This document shows positions 32,290 to 43,853 of a DNA stretch of 64,000 bases, one piece after another (the first letter of the stretch is position 1; every line of letters begins with the position of its first letter). The notes beneath the pieces are model-generated. The model had not been told where the DNA came from. It saw only the letters and a list, made by a program, of their open reading frames with translations, and ran no database searches. Origin of the DNA: Poa pratensis. Lineage: Eukaryota > Streptophyta > Magnoliopsida > Poales > Poaceae. The position numbers and the translations under genes were made by a program. The DNA is taken from positions 57,475,596 through 57,539,595 of the forward strand of contig CAMZMU010000040.1 of NCBI GenBank assembly GCA_947311845.1, given 5' to 3'.

Positions 32290-34274
32290 ACGCGGGCGCG
32301 TCGGAGGCAGAAGCTTTCCTTTTTGGCGCCATGGCGGTGGTGGCTAAGGAGAACAGCAAAAGCTTGAGCATAAGAGCAATGACGCAGGGGCGCAAGGAAG
32401 AAGATGGAACAGGTGTGGCGTGCAGAGCAAATGGCTAGTAAAAAAAACAATGCCATCGCCGTTCCCCTATTTACCACAAATCAAATGCAATCACAGCCAT
32501 TCAGATCTTAACCGTGCGCTATGCACGCAATCTCACCGTACACGTGGCAAACACGGAGGGCAACCGTCGCCGGCCACTCCGCCCACTACGCACGCAAAAA
32601 GAGGAGCCATAATCACCTCTCCGTAAAAAGTGGGCCAGAGTGGTCAAATCAAGTCCAAACTGCACCGTCGTTCGGTCAGCTCTGCACAAATGGGCCCACC
32701 TACGTGTCACGTCCCATCCATCGCAGCATAACGCATGCCACGCGTGTCAGGCAGCGCAGTCGCCAAAAAACGTCATCCCTGACGTCATCTCAAGCGCTTT
32801 GATCTGAAATACATTCGAGTCCGCTCAATGCATATTGGTCACTCGACTGTTCTGTTTGGTTCGGGTGTGAAAAACCAATGATAAGGCAAATTTGGTCACT
32901 CGACCGTTCTTTCGGCTGAGGCATATTACTCCCATCGGGAGCGTATCAAAAATCTCTTCGACTAAAGATGCTCAAGACAATGATTTTGAGATTATTCTCC
33001 ATTACAAGTAATAAAGCACAATCTCGGGGGCTACTCCCATCGGGAGCGCTGTCGCGCACCCGATAGAATTACGGCAAAAATTTCTTCGATTAACATATGC
33101 AGGGTAAGAAGATTTTGAGATTATCCTCCATTGCAAGCAATAAAGCACAATCTCGGGGGCTACTCCCATCGGGAGCGCTGTCACGCACCCGACAGAATAA
33201 TGTCAAAGGGTCAGTCGACAAATGTATCGACTCCGTTCATACACAAAATTATACTCGAAACATTCCCGAGTTGCGTCCGTCGCAAATACCTCGGATGCTG
33301 CACGCATAGTGCAAAGGTAAGACCCGCCGAACTTTCGAGCTGGGCTAAGGACCGTTCCAGCAACGTCAATCCTTATCTTTCCGTGTCAGCAGACATGATG
33401 AAAAATCCCGACGGACGCGTTGGGTAAAATTCAAAGTTATACTGCAGATCGACTCAGTAAGACCTCAAGCGGCCTAGTCGAATATGACCAGTTTGTTCCA
33501 GATTCGAGTCCGGGGACTCGAGTTTGATTGAAAGCTAGTAAGGTTTTACCCGAATGTGTAGTTAACCAGTCCCGATCCGTCGAGTGTACTGGGCCTACTA
33601 AGCTATTATCCCTTGATCTTCATAAGCAAAAACCACAGTCGATGAAATACTCGACATAGCCAACATGTGCTATTCATACAGGAATTCCAGTTATAATATA
33701 CAGAATACAAAGCATATGACGTGCACTTACGAACGAGTCCATGCCCGATTCTTCGAGTCAGACAAGTACTCGGGGGCTACTGACAAGGGTATACATCTCG
33801 GGTACCCTACCGTAAGGGTACCTGGTGCACGTGACGACTAAGGCCCAATAGCGAAGAGCCTACTCGAAGCCCAAGAGAAGAGGCCCAAGAAGATGGAGTA
33901 CCCTCCAAGATTAGACATAGCATAGTCGGTTTAGACTTTCCTTACGTGTAAACTAGGTCGGTTACGAACTCCCGAGACCCAGCCTATTTAAAGGCTGGGA
34001 GGGGTGCCGATCTGGGGACAAGCCATACTCAAACCACCAAAGTTCTAGCGAGATCGTCATCTCGCCGGAGCCACCTTGTAACCTCATAATCTCACGCGAT
34101 CAATAACAGACAAGCAGGAAGTAGGGTCTTTACCTCCACCCGAGGGGCCTGAACCTGGGTAAATCTTTGCCTCTGCTTGTCAGCCGACGAAACTACCAGT
34201 ACTACCACGTTCGCTCCCCATAATCTCAACCCTAGGTCCTTAACCATGGGAATTGATGAGTGTACCCCTCGTCA
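32290..34274 (+). mobile_element. 3' part of a nested Gypsy-type element with 494-bp LTR
   Basis: A complete LTR with TG...CA ends lies at 33,781-34,274 (TGACAAGGGTATACATC ... CCCCTCGTCA), with TATTTAAA-like promoter sequence near 33,985. Just before it, CGGGGGCTAC is a plausible polypurine tract. Upstream (about 32,808-33,780) is non-coding 3' internal sequence with CTCGAGT/GACTCGA words. The 5' LTR and the coding part are missing, so this is a truncated copy. The part at 32,290-32,800 is of unclear origin. Confidence 0.6.
32926..33210 (+). repeat. Tandem repeat, about 129-bp period
   Basis: Units starting GATTTTGAGATTAT at 32,982 and 33,111 are nearly identical and include GGGGGCTACTCCCATCGGGA and GCGCACCCGA. 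A partial third unit precedes them (from about 32,926). It lies in the 3' untranslated interior of the nested Gypsy-type element, where such tandem repeats are common. Confidence 0.8.
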
Positions 34275-35697
34275 ATATTAAAGAAATATTCTCGGAATTA
34301 GACGAAAATCCACGAGCCCAGTTTTATGAAGACATGAACACGAAGTCCGAAGGGCGATCGAAGAGCCGCCCTAGGGGGCCCAGACGCTTGCCCGACCCGG
34401 CAGAAGGTGGGGCCACGCCGGGGGTCGTCTGGCCGCTTCGGGTGGCCCCTCGCGCCGCCCTTTCGCCTATATAATGTCCTCACCCCGAAAACCCCAAAAA
34501 CCCAAACACAATTCCACAAAAAGTTCCGTCGCCGCCGCCGTCGTCAACCCTAGTCGGAAGGGTTCTGAGCTCATCCCGACACTCTGCCGGAGGGGAGATC
34601 ATCACCGGAGGGCTTCTACATCACCATGCCAACCTCCGGAGTGATGCGTGATTAGTTCATCCTTGGACTATGGGTTCATGGCAGTAGCTAGATGGTAGTC
34701 TCTCCACTTTATGCCTTCATGTTTAGATCTCGTGAGCTGCCTGACATGATCAAGATCATCTTTATGTAATGCTACATGTTGTGTTTGCTGAGATCCGATA
34801 TATTGTGAAACTATGATCATCTTTGTTCAGTTATCTATGTTATGTTTTATTTATGATCTTGCATGCTCTCCGGTGCTTGTGGTTACTTTGGCCAAGTAGT
34901 TGTTTGCATCTCCAAAAGGGATTATTTATACTTGATAGTAGGTTCATGCTTTCATGTGTCTAGGCTCGAGTTGACATAAACGACTGAGACCATGTTGTGC
35001 TGTTGCTAATAGAGATAAAACAACGATGTTTGTTGCTACGTTTATATCCATTGCTTACTTTACGCACTTTGTTTATTACAATTATGTGTTGCTTGCAACT
35101 TAATACTTTCGGGTAACACTGGATAGCGATCCCGCGGTGGATTATTAGTCATACATGCAGCTAGCAAGTGGTCTATGTATTTTGACGTATTTCCCAATTA
35201 AATATTAAACCGAACTATATTTTGTCATGATAGCATTGTCATGCGCCCACAATTTGTCAGTTGCCTAGTTGTAATTTGTTCACCCAACATGTTATTTTTC
35301 TTTCGGAGAGACAACACTAGTGAACTGTGGACCCCGGTCCAATTTCCTTCTATTGTTTATAACAGTTTCCTTAGCCTTCTTTCATCATTTGCTCGCTGCA
35401 CTGTTCTAACTTTCATCATATTTTACAGCATACGTTTAATTCTTTGTTTTCAGCAAGCCAGGGGGATTGACAACCTTCCTGTTTCGTTGGGGCAAAGTAG
35501 TTTGTTTGTGTTGTGCGCGAGTCCACATCACAAAGCTCTTGCGCTGGAGTGGAGTGACACCAAGCTAGAGCCTTCTCCAAGTCCTACTGGTTCTATAACC
35601 TTTGTTTTGCAATTAAGGGAAAACTTGCTACTAGCTGCTTCATAACCTTCCTCTTGGGTTCCCAGCAGGCTTTCCAGGCCACATCAAGCTAATTTTC

Positions 35698-35715
35698 TGG
35701 TGCCGTTGCCGGGGA
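35698..35715 (+). other. Primer-binding site (tRNA-Asp type)
   Basis: TGGTGCCGTTGCCGGGGA differs by one base from TGGCGCCGTTGCCGGGGA, the complement of the tRNA-Asp 3' end used by Gypsy elements. It marks the 3' boundary of the LTR to its left. The internal sequence continues only to 35,885, where another LTR is inserted. Confidence 0.8.
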
Positions 35716-35885
35716 CTTGGAAGGTTCAGCTAGGAGAGTTTCGCATCACCTTTAACTTTACTTTGTTTTTGTCTTGCTTAGTTTATTTTTGCTTAGTCAC
35801 GTTTGCTTAAAAATTAAAAACTACAAAATAAAAATAAAAATTTCAGCACCAAGTCTTTTTGGTGTTTTATCTTGTTTAGTTATCA

Positions 35886-36613
35886 TGTCACGCCCCGAGA
35901 CCGGCCCGGAAGAATGACAGCCGCCGCGCGCCTATAGACCCGAAAACTTATACATGCGCAAGGCGTAGAGTAGCAGGCATAAAACCAGCACAGTGGATCT
36001 CGAGAAGCTCATTTAATCATTTTACAAGATTTTTAGAATTACAAGAATAAAAAGGTTCTCTAGCGTATTCCCACCCTGTGGTCCAGCCTACTCCTCGTAT
36101 CACGACATCTTCCGCTGCGAACTCTGATCATCTAAAAACATAAAGGAGCAAGGGTGAGTACGATAAATCATACTCAGCAAGCAGATATCATGCAACGGAA
36201 GAACAAAGCAGGATTAAATACAGTAATACCGATTAACTGTATTTAAAGGAAATAAGCAAGATATCAATATAGAATAAACAAGGTATGAGCGAAACTGGAT
36301 TTTAAAGGAATAAATCATTCATCGAGAATATAGAGTTAAGGATGGTGAATGACCATGTATCGGTATCACACATGACAGCAAGGTTCCCTACCCGGGACTC
36401 ACAGGGGTGAATATTCACGCTTTTACACTCTTAAGAGGGGTACTCCGACATCAGCAGCCTCGACCAGAACCACGGGGGATTCCAGAACGAGCAGAGCTCT
36501 TGTGCCCGCTCAGACACCGGACACCTTGACCTACTTATGTCAGTCGCTCCTACGGATTCATCGCCGTCACTTTCCATTCAAGGGCCGCCCCTCACGGAGA
36601 ACTCAGACAGTCC
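35886..36613 (-). mobile_element. Minus-strand LTR, part 1 (3' end of LTR)
   Basis: It begins TGTCACGCCCCGAGACCGG on plus; on minus this is an LTR 3' end ...GGGGCGTGACA. The plus sequence breaks at 36,613 where the Athila element starts, and resumes after its duplicated AGTCC at 54,326. The preceding five bases are TATCA, which recur after a CA at 55,629-55,633 (see part 2). No internal coding region follows, so it is read as a solo LTR. Confidence 0.6.
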
Positions 36614-37150
36614 TGATCACTCTGATTCATATGCAATAATCTGAACCCTAAAACCCTAAAACCCTGCTGCATTCAGTACACAGTAGAGTATTTTTAGCTG
36701 CATTTTACAGCATTGCTTCCATTTTTGCAGTACAGTGCGCCAAGGCACATAAATCTTCAGAAGATTCAGAGTGGAAGTCATACAAGCAGCAGCACACATG
36801 ACACCCCAATGAAGTAGAGAAGCCATCCATGCTCAGCTAAAAGAGATCAAGGTAGAAATGCAGAAATACCTCTGTTGCCAGAAAAGGAACAGTACTCTGT
36901 CGGTTAAACCCTCCAAGCACAAGTGGAAGAATTGTCCAAGTACTATCAGAGACTGCTCCAAGAGAAGATAAGAAGGAATTCAAATAAGTTTGAACCAGAG
37001 AGAGGGAAGAGATCAACTTGAGAAGCAAGTAAGCACAAAAGAGGAAAAAGACATAAAGGTGAAAAAGGAGGGAAACACCCCAAGGTGAAAGGGGAACCTT
37101 CCCCTCTCCACCCCTTCGGGTCACACCTCCACCACAAATGGAAAAATGAG

Positions 37151-37157
37151 TATAAAG
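37151..37157 (+). promoter_or_regulatory. TATA box of the Athila 5' LTR
   Basis: TATAAAG precedes a C/A-rich leader; the same motif is at 53,421-53,427 in the 3' LTR. This is the expected Pol II promoter of the element. Confidence 0.6.
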
Positions 37158-37819
37158 CCACCACACTACCACATCAACCCACAATACCATCCCACCATCC
37201 ATCCACCTCATTCCTCTCCATACCCATCCACTCCATCATCCACCACTCCACTTTTCGGCCACCATCACCACCAACCACCAAGACCTCAAGAACACCAAGA
37301 ACATAAAACAAGAAGAAGAACAAGATGAGCATGGAGACTAGGAGAAGAAGCCCAAGGCCATGGTGACCTGAAGCACATGATCTGCAACTCTGCATCCACC
37401 CCTGTCTTCCCCTCTGCTTCCTCTGCTTCGACAAGGTTTCAGTGAGCCACAGCCAAGGAAACTTTCTCCAATTCTCTGTGTAAACTGAGTAGAAACTAGT
37501 AGATCATCCATCTGTGTGTAGATCCTGTTGGATTTGGATGTTGCAGTGAATTGAGTGACACAATTCTCTGTTTATCTGAAGTTTGCTTGATATGTGCATG
37601 ATTTGCTTGATCTGTTGCATGTATGGCTAGTGTCTGCATGTATGAATGTTGCAATATCTTCCCTAGCCCCCTGTTGCTTGTTAACTCACAGTGATCTTGC
37701 CTGACAAACAAGAAAGCTTTAATCTTTGTGTTTAAACTTTTCTCTGCCTTAAACCTGCTAAAACCCTTTGCTTGCATGACTAGTCACTGCAAGTTGGTGA
37801 ATTGAATCATCTTTCCCTG

Positions 37820-40800
37820 TGTAATACCCCAGCGTTTAGGAACTAACGAAGGGTAGAAATAGGAATTTGTGCATCTGCATGCATGCATCTGAAAATCTGA
37901 ATAAATTTTTCGCAAACTAAAAACCCTGGAGTGATCGAAGTTTGATCAACATTATGATTTAAGCTTTAGATCATCTTAGGTGAATTTGATAATTTTTGAC
38001 ATGACCTTGAGGAATTTGCTTGTAAAAAAAATTTGAATTCAAATTAAATATTCAAATAATTGAATTTGTAAAGTAAATTCAACTTCAAACATTTAAGTAA
38101 CAAAAATGATAATTAAGTAAATGAATTAATAGAGATTTGAATAATCCAAATCTTTGCAATAAGTATTACAACTTATGAATTCTTGAATGACAAACAAATC
38201 ATTTTATTGATTGAATACAATAATACAATGTCTTTACAAATTTGTTACAATAAAATGGAATATAAAAGGGAAATTACAATTATTTCCTAACTAAATGTCT
38301 TGTATTTCTTCTTCTTGATCTTCATTCTATAGTTGTTCCTGCAAAACAAAAGAAAAGCAAAAACAAAGTAAAACTAATACAAAGAGGGGGTTAGGATTAG
38401 TATTACTCTCAGATTAGCAATAAAGTGTATTGCTAATTGCATCATTGAGTTGATTAGGCAACTTAGTGTAGTATCTGTTCTTAATCAGTATGTTTAAGCC
38501 TCAGTACAACATCATAGGCCACAAATCCACTTGGCAAGTGAAAATAACTCACAACCTAGAGATAATCTCAAACCAGCCGAAGCTCAGTACACTGAACGGA
38601 GCAAGCAGAGAAGCACACAACACACACATCTCTGTGCTGTCAACAGCACAGTGAAACAGACCTGAGAGAGATAAGGGCAAGAGGGAGTCGTAGGACACAA
38701 GCCCACACAGCTCTGTTTCACTCTCACACCAGCACAGCTTGAGTTCATCATTGTATTGAACTCAAATCACCACAAATCACTCACCTCAACCAGTAATCAC
38801 CACTGAATCCTTGCCAAAAGCAAGAGCAAGATGGGATAGAGGCAGCAAGGAGCATAGGAGCAAGGAGGGGAGGCCAGAAGCTCAAGTGAAGCATCTGGAG
38901 CTGGAGGAGCAGGCCAGCAAGGAGATCAAGGAAGAAATCCACAAGATCTGTTGATCTAGAAAGCCAGAAGATCCACAAGCACATCACACAGCTAACATCA
39001 CCATCCATCAGAAGGTGAATACCCAATATTCTCTAGCAAATAAATTGCTAGATTTAAATATGAGGTTTAGCTGTGTATTTCCCTCAGTGTGGCATAGAAA
39101 TGCTATGCTATATCTTCACAGGGAATTAAAAATCAAGCAAGTATCTGTTCTTATCAAAATGGAGCCTCAGCCTATGCATCATGGGCAAGGGGACAAACCC
39201 ATTAAATTTAGCAAAGGCATGCAAGTGTTTCTTGCATAGAAATCACAAGCTATAGGATCACAAATCCAGCACTGGTGTTGGGCACAAAACCCACATAGGG
39301 GAGAGGCACCACAAGCACACTTTTGCACAAAAAGCACCACTGAGCAGTATAATCAAATTTGCCTATGCCAAATATATCAAGCAGCTTCTGTGTAACTCAA
39401 ATTGAGGCTTCACAGCAAGCTAAGCTAAATAAATTAGCTCAAGAAACTAGGTTACACTAGCACAGGGCACCAATTGAGCACAAACCAGAAGAACTAAATA
39501 TTCAGAGGCATATTTCTGAACCTCAGGTTTAGAATAACCAATTGGACAGCACCGTCAACAGTAACAACAGAGACCAACACGGCCACAACACCTACAGGGG
39601 GCAGAAAACCCTAGTATCTCAATTGCTGTTCATCACAGAGCAAGGCCTTTGGCCTGGGGTGGAGAGAAGAGAATGGAGAGGAGTATACCTGACGCCCATG
39701 GCCATAGCTTCACGGCGACGGGGTAGTGCCCGTGTGGCCAGAGGAGAAGGGACCACGGGGACGCGTTCTTCACCATCACCACCACGGCGGCACAGGGGTG
39801 AACCCTGCACCGAGCCATGGCAGGACACCGGAGCACCCGAGCACGGCAAGGACACCGAAACCCTAGTACGGGTTTGGGTCGAGAGCAGCCGCATCAGGCT
39901 AGGAGGAGTAAATCGCCGGGTAGGATTGGAGAGGACGGCGGGGCGTGCCGATTGCGCCGCAGCACGGCGGCGGAGCTTGCCGGAGTTGGTCGGAATCGTC
40001 CGGCGACGGCGGAGGCGGAACGGCAGGGAGACGAGCACAGGAGCGTGAGAGGAAGGAGGCGAGAGAGCTCGGGTGGCTCGGTCGGATGACCGGGTCGAGT
40101 CTAACCCTGGCTTTGGGTTGGGTTCAACCCACTCGAGCCAGGGGTAAAATGGTAATTTACCAAATAAATATAAATAAAAATTGAAATAACACATTAATTC
40201 AAAACTAAATACAAATTTAAATTACAAAATAGATAATCTATCTAAAATATTTTTTTAATGTTACAACAAATTAAATCATAAATTAAAATTCATTAAAAAT
40301 ATTGTATTTTCAAAATTGGTTAATATTTTGAAACATAACCTTTACAAATTTGTAAATAACATCAAATAAAATGTAAAAATCTACTCATTTGTGTTTATCA
40401 CTTACAAATTCTTCTATTTTTAAAGAAATAATGGACTATTATTTAATAATAAAGAATTTCTTTATATCTTTAAATAATTTAAAAAGACAAATATTATTAT
40501 TTTTTTTTCTAATTTCATAATTCACAAAGAGTGTTATGACACACTAAAGAAACTCAATGCATAGCATTCTTATGCATAATAGCATCATTTGCTTCTTTAA
40601 ACATTGTCCTTACCAGACAATGATGGTATTTTGTAGAGCAAGGAAGTCAAGAGCCACGCCCGACATCAGACTCCACTACCTTTCAGTCACAAGGCAAGTT
40701 CATTACTTGCTCATTTCCGTTGAAGTATCTGTTAAGAAACTATTTGCGAAATCCTTATATACTATCATCTCTACTCGAAGAAAAAAAGCATAAAACCCTA

Positions 40801-42070
40801 TCTTCACAATAATATGACTATTTGGTTGTCTACTTAAGTATGGATATCCTATTATGGCTGGCAGATGGAACCATGGAATGATGTGGTTGGTGGAGGTTCC
40901 ATTTGCACGGGAAAGTATTATCTAGGACTTAATAACCAATGCCGTCAGTGTTCTTGCGCCGTAAATTACGCGTTAACCATAAGACTTGGAATGGGACGGG
41001 AAAATCATCTGTGACCTTCTTCCTTTCACATGTCAACGGACAGCCAGAGCCGTACGCTGTAGATCTTGTGCGACTACATGCACATGGGTGGGACCCCTTA
41101 ATGCCCACGGACTCTGGTGTCTAGGATGGTCTGCAAGGGGATGCCTAGATATCTATCGTGAGGGGTAGAATATCAGGGGTGATTCTGCTATGCATGAAGG
41201 GGGTGGGCATGTGGGGTGGTGGAGAAGCACAGTGAATGGTTTGGATCAACAGCCGGACCCCACACCAAAGAGAGTGTGGACAGGAACGTATGCCTGGTTG
41301 TGCAACAAGGTCTTGATCTCTTATGGGTAAAGCAACGCACCTCTGCAGAGTGTAAAAAAAGTGTGACATGTTACTCCCTGTTCCGGGAAGGAGCTGCGAA
41401 CGCTGCAGGAAAGGTGTCTCCATGAAGCCCTAGCACCTGTGAATGGATGACGGGCATAGTTTTCAGAATAAAAGAAACCTCTTGAAGAAATGTTTTCAAA
41501 ACACTTTGCATTAGCTTGAGACTCTTTAGAGTCTAAAGCTGTAGATAGTGCATAAAACTTTCCACCATATACAGTGAACTTGTTGAGTAACGCTGGTTAC
41601 TCATTCCTTCCCTTTTGACCTTCTGCTTAGACTGTGAAGAACTGGACGACACAACGCTGAATCTCATAGGAGGCCAGGAGGACATCTACTATGAAGAACC
41701 CGACCTTTCAGGCGGAATAGAAGGAGTGGATTACATTATCCGCTATGGAGCCGGCAACGAGGAGGAGTCCGAGTAGAGTTAGCTTGGACTAGTAACCATT
41801 ACATAAGCACGGTCGAATCGAGCAGCTGGAACCTATACTATAAGCTGTTGAGTTCCCGTGTATGCACTAATTTGCTTCTTGTTCGTTGTTGTAAAACTCT
41901 AAGTATGAGGTGACCTCATGTTGGGATCATCTCCACGTTTGGACGACTTTGTTTTGTAATGAATGGTTGTATGAAATTTGGACCCGCAATGTTTCTGTTG
42001 TACCACTCTGAGGGATGCTGGGTCACCGACTTGCGTACTACAACATGCAGTGGTATGCTGGGTCACCGCA
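37820..42070. mobile_element. 4.25-kb solo LTR nested in the Athila 5' LTR
   Basis: The element starts TGTAATACCCCAGCG, ends GGGTCACCGCA, and is flanked by CCCTG on both sides (37,815-37,819; 42,071-42,075). There is no gag/pol anywhere inside, so it is an LTR left after recombination or a large LTR-only derivative. Interior: AT-rich block at 37,900-38,300, a GC-rich leader-like block at 39,660-40,090, a very AT-rich block at 40,140-40,560, and a CTCTGCAGAGTGTAAA phrase (about 41,341) shared with the other giant LTR at 58,571-62,579. That points to related families. Orientation is uncertain; plus is suggested by the relative. Confidence 0.8.
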
Positions 42071-42310
42071 CCCTGTCTAAAACTTTGCTTGGATCCTTGC
42101 AAGACTCTTGATTGACAACCAAGTTTCTTTAAGTTACTTTCTGAATTCTTGATCTGCTTAAACCTTTTTCCAAAACCTTTCATTTCTGTCAGTAAAAACC
42201 CAAACTTTCTAAATCTGCTTAGCTTCTGGAAACAAAGAACCTTTCATAATCTTGTTGATCCCTGTGGAGAGAACGACAGAAAACCCCCACTAAACTCAGC
42301 TTGATCAAAT

Positions 42311-42328
42311 TGGCGCCGTTGCCGGGGA
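42311..42328 (+). other. Athila primer-binding site (tRNA-Asp)
   Basis: TGGCGCCGTTGCCGGGGA, three bases after the 5' LTR end, is a perfect match to the canonical tRNA-Asp-type PBS of plant Gypsy elements. Confidence 0.92.
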
Positions 42329-42498
42329 TCAACTTTTGATTGTTTCTTTAAAGTACAGTAGACTAGGCTGTGTGTTCCTTGTGAAACTGTTAACCTGTTA
42401 GCATGATCTACAGTTCTGTGATGCTTTTAGTCCTATGATCTGAAACTAGAATTGTTATTAGGGGTTTTAGTTCACTAACCCTTGATAAAAGTTCTTGT

Positions 42499-43788
42499 TT
42501 GTGCTTGTGTGTAGAGGAATCATTATCTCCTTTATGCACTGTTTGGATTTTGTTAATGCAGTCATCTGAAGACTCACCTCTAGCTCCTTTTGATCCTGAA
42601 CCTGAGAGAACTTTTCTTGCTAGAAGAAGAGCAGCTTCAGTGTCCTCAGTAGAAGATACAGAGGAAAGAGAGTCAGTTATCAACATGGGTGACCAAAAGT
42701 TGAGAGATTTGTGGATCCCTAAGGATCAGGTTTCCAATGCAGATGTTGTTATGACTGCCATCCAGGCAAACAACTGGGAAATCAAGCCAGCCTTGATAAA
42801 CATGGTTCAGCACAACCCCTTCAAAGGCAGTGCTTTGGAGAGTCCTCATGAGCATATCAGAAATTTCCTTGAGTATTGTAACACTCTCAAGCACAATGGT
42901 GTACCTCCTGAAGCAATCAGAATGCAGTTGTTTCCTTTTTCTCTGTCAGGCCTTGCAAAGATGTGGTTTCATGCATTGCCAACTCACTGTAGAGACACTT
43001 GGGAGCACTTGCTGCAAGCCTTCTTTGAAAGGTACTTTCCTCCCACCAAGGCAGCAGAATGCAGAGATAAGATCACTAGGTTTGTGCAGTATGAAGGTGA
43101 CAGCTTGTATGATGCTTGGCAGAGATATCAAGGCCTCATCAGAATGTGTCCTAACCATGGTCAGGAGCAGTGGCTTATTTTGCAAACATTCTATAAGGGT
43201 CTGACAGAGCAGACTAGATCCTTTGTTGATTCAGCTGCTGGTGGAGGTATCATGAACAAGACTCTTGATGAAGCTACTGCCTTGATTGAGAGTATGGCAT
43301 CTCATAACTTCTCCTGGACCAATGAAAGAACAGTTCATCCAAACCAACAGTCAATGATTCAGCTAAGTGGTTAGAATTCTTTGGAAGCCAAGCTGGACAG
43401 TCTGACAAACCAGCTATCTCAGCTCATGCAGGAGAAGAATAGCAAGGCAATAGTGCCTGTCAACCAAGTCTCATCTGCTTGCTTGATTTGTGAAAATGAA
43501 GGTCATTCACCTCTTGAGTGTACTCTGTTTGTACCAACCGACACTCAGGTAGCAGAAGTGAAGTATGCTCAGAATCAAGGTGCTTTTTCTCAAAGCTACA
43601 ACCCTGCTTGGAGGAACCATCCCAACTTGTCTTACAAGAATGCAAATCAGCAAGGTTACCCTCAAGTAGCTCAGCAAAATTTTGCTCCAGCAGCTCAGCA
43701 GAATTTCAGACCCCATGGCAATATACAGTACCAGCAGTACCAGCAGCAACAGCAACAAGCAAATCAGCAAAATGCTTCTAGCAGTTAG
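42499..43788 (+). pseudogene. Athila gag with two in-frame TAG codons
   Basis: This encodes the structural Gag. The capsid part includes NPFKGSALESPHEHIRNFLE, RMQLFPFSLSGLAKMWFHAL, WEHLLQAFFERYFPPTKAAE and EGDSLYDAWQRYQGLIRMCP. A TAG at 43,372-43,374 interrupts the frame; it then continues with a coiled Q-rich part, a zinc knuckle C-x2-C-x4-H-x4-C (CLICENEGHSPLEC, about 43,474) and a glutamine-rich tract (QYQQYQQQQQQ). A second TAG is at 43,786-43,788, after which the same frame goes on (EMMRLQKEMFSGRQE) until the CACTA insertion at 43,854. Both TAGs are in positions where Gln is expected. Confidence 0.85.
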
Positions 43789-43853
43789 TCAGAAATAATT
43801 GAGATGATGAGATTGCAGAAAGAGATGTTCAGTGGAAGGCAGGAAACTATGAA

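Larger units (their letters stand above)
32113..35686 (+). mobile_element. 5' LTR of a Gypsy-type retrotransposon, interrupted
   Basis: The LTR starts TGATACGTCTTAAACG at 32,113, runs to about 32,285, and resumes at 34,275 (ATATTAAAGAAATATTCTCG). It then continues through a GC-rich zone with a TATATAA box near 34,468 to about 35,686, just upstream of a primer-binding site. TGATACGTCTC-type starts and the ACTAGTGAACTGTGGACCCC phrase are typical of a very abundant Gypsy LTR in Triticeae-like genomes (from memory; family name not certain). Between the halves lies the 3' part of another element. No 3' LTR or pol of this element is in view. Confidence 0.6.
36614..42307 (+). repeat. Athila 5' LTR (36614-37819 and 42071-42307), split
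   Basis: It aligns over its whole length to the 3' LTR at 52,866-54,320. A TATAAAG box is at 37,151-37,157, followed by a C/A-rich leader. The LTR is interrupted after CCCTG (37,815-37,819) by a 4,251-bp solo LTR and resumes with the duplicated CCCTG at 42,071. One clear length difference from the 3' LTR is near 37,080, where a short segment present at about 53,333-53,357 is replaced. Confidence 0.92.

Noticed and set aside
37085..37434. Frames in the Athila LTR (HPTIHPPHSSPYPSTPSS and its mirror).
   Set aside because: C/A-rich leader of the LTR, duplicated identically in the 3' LTR; not coding.
39542..40194. Overlapping 130-190-codon frames on both strands.
   Set aside because: They are inside the 4.25-kb solo LTR, with no recognisable domain and similar open frames on the opposite strand.
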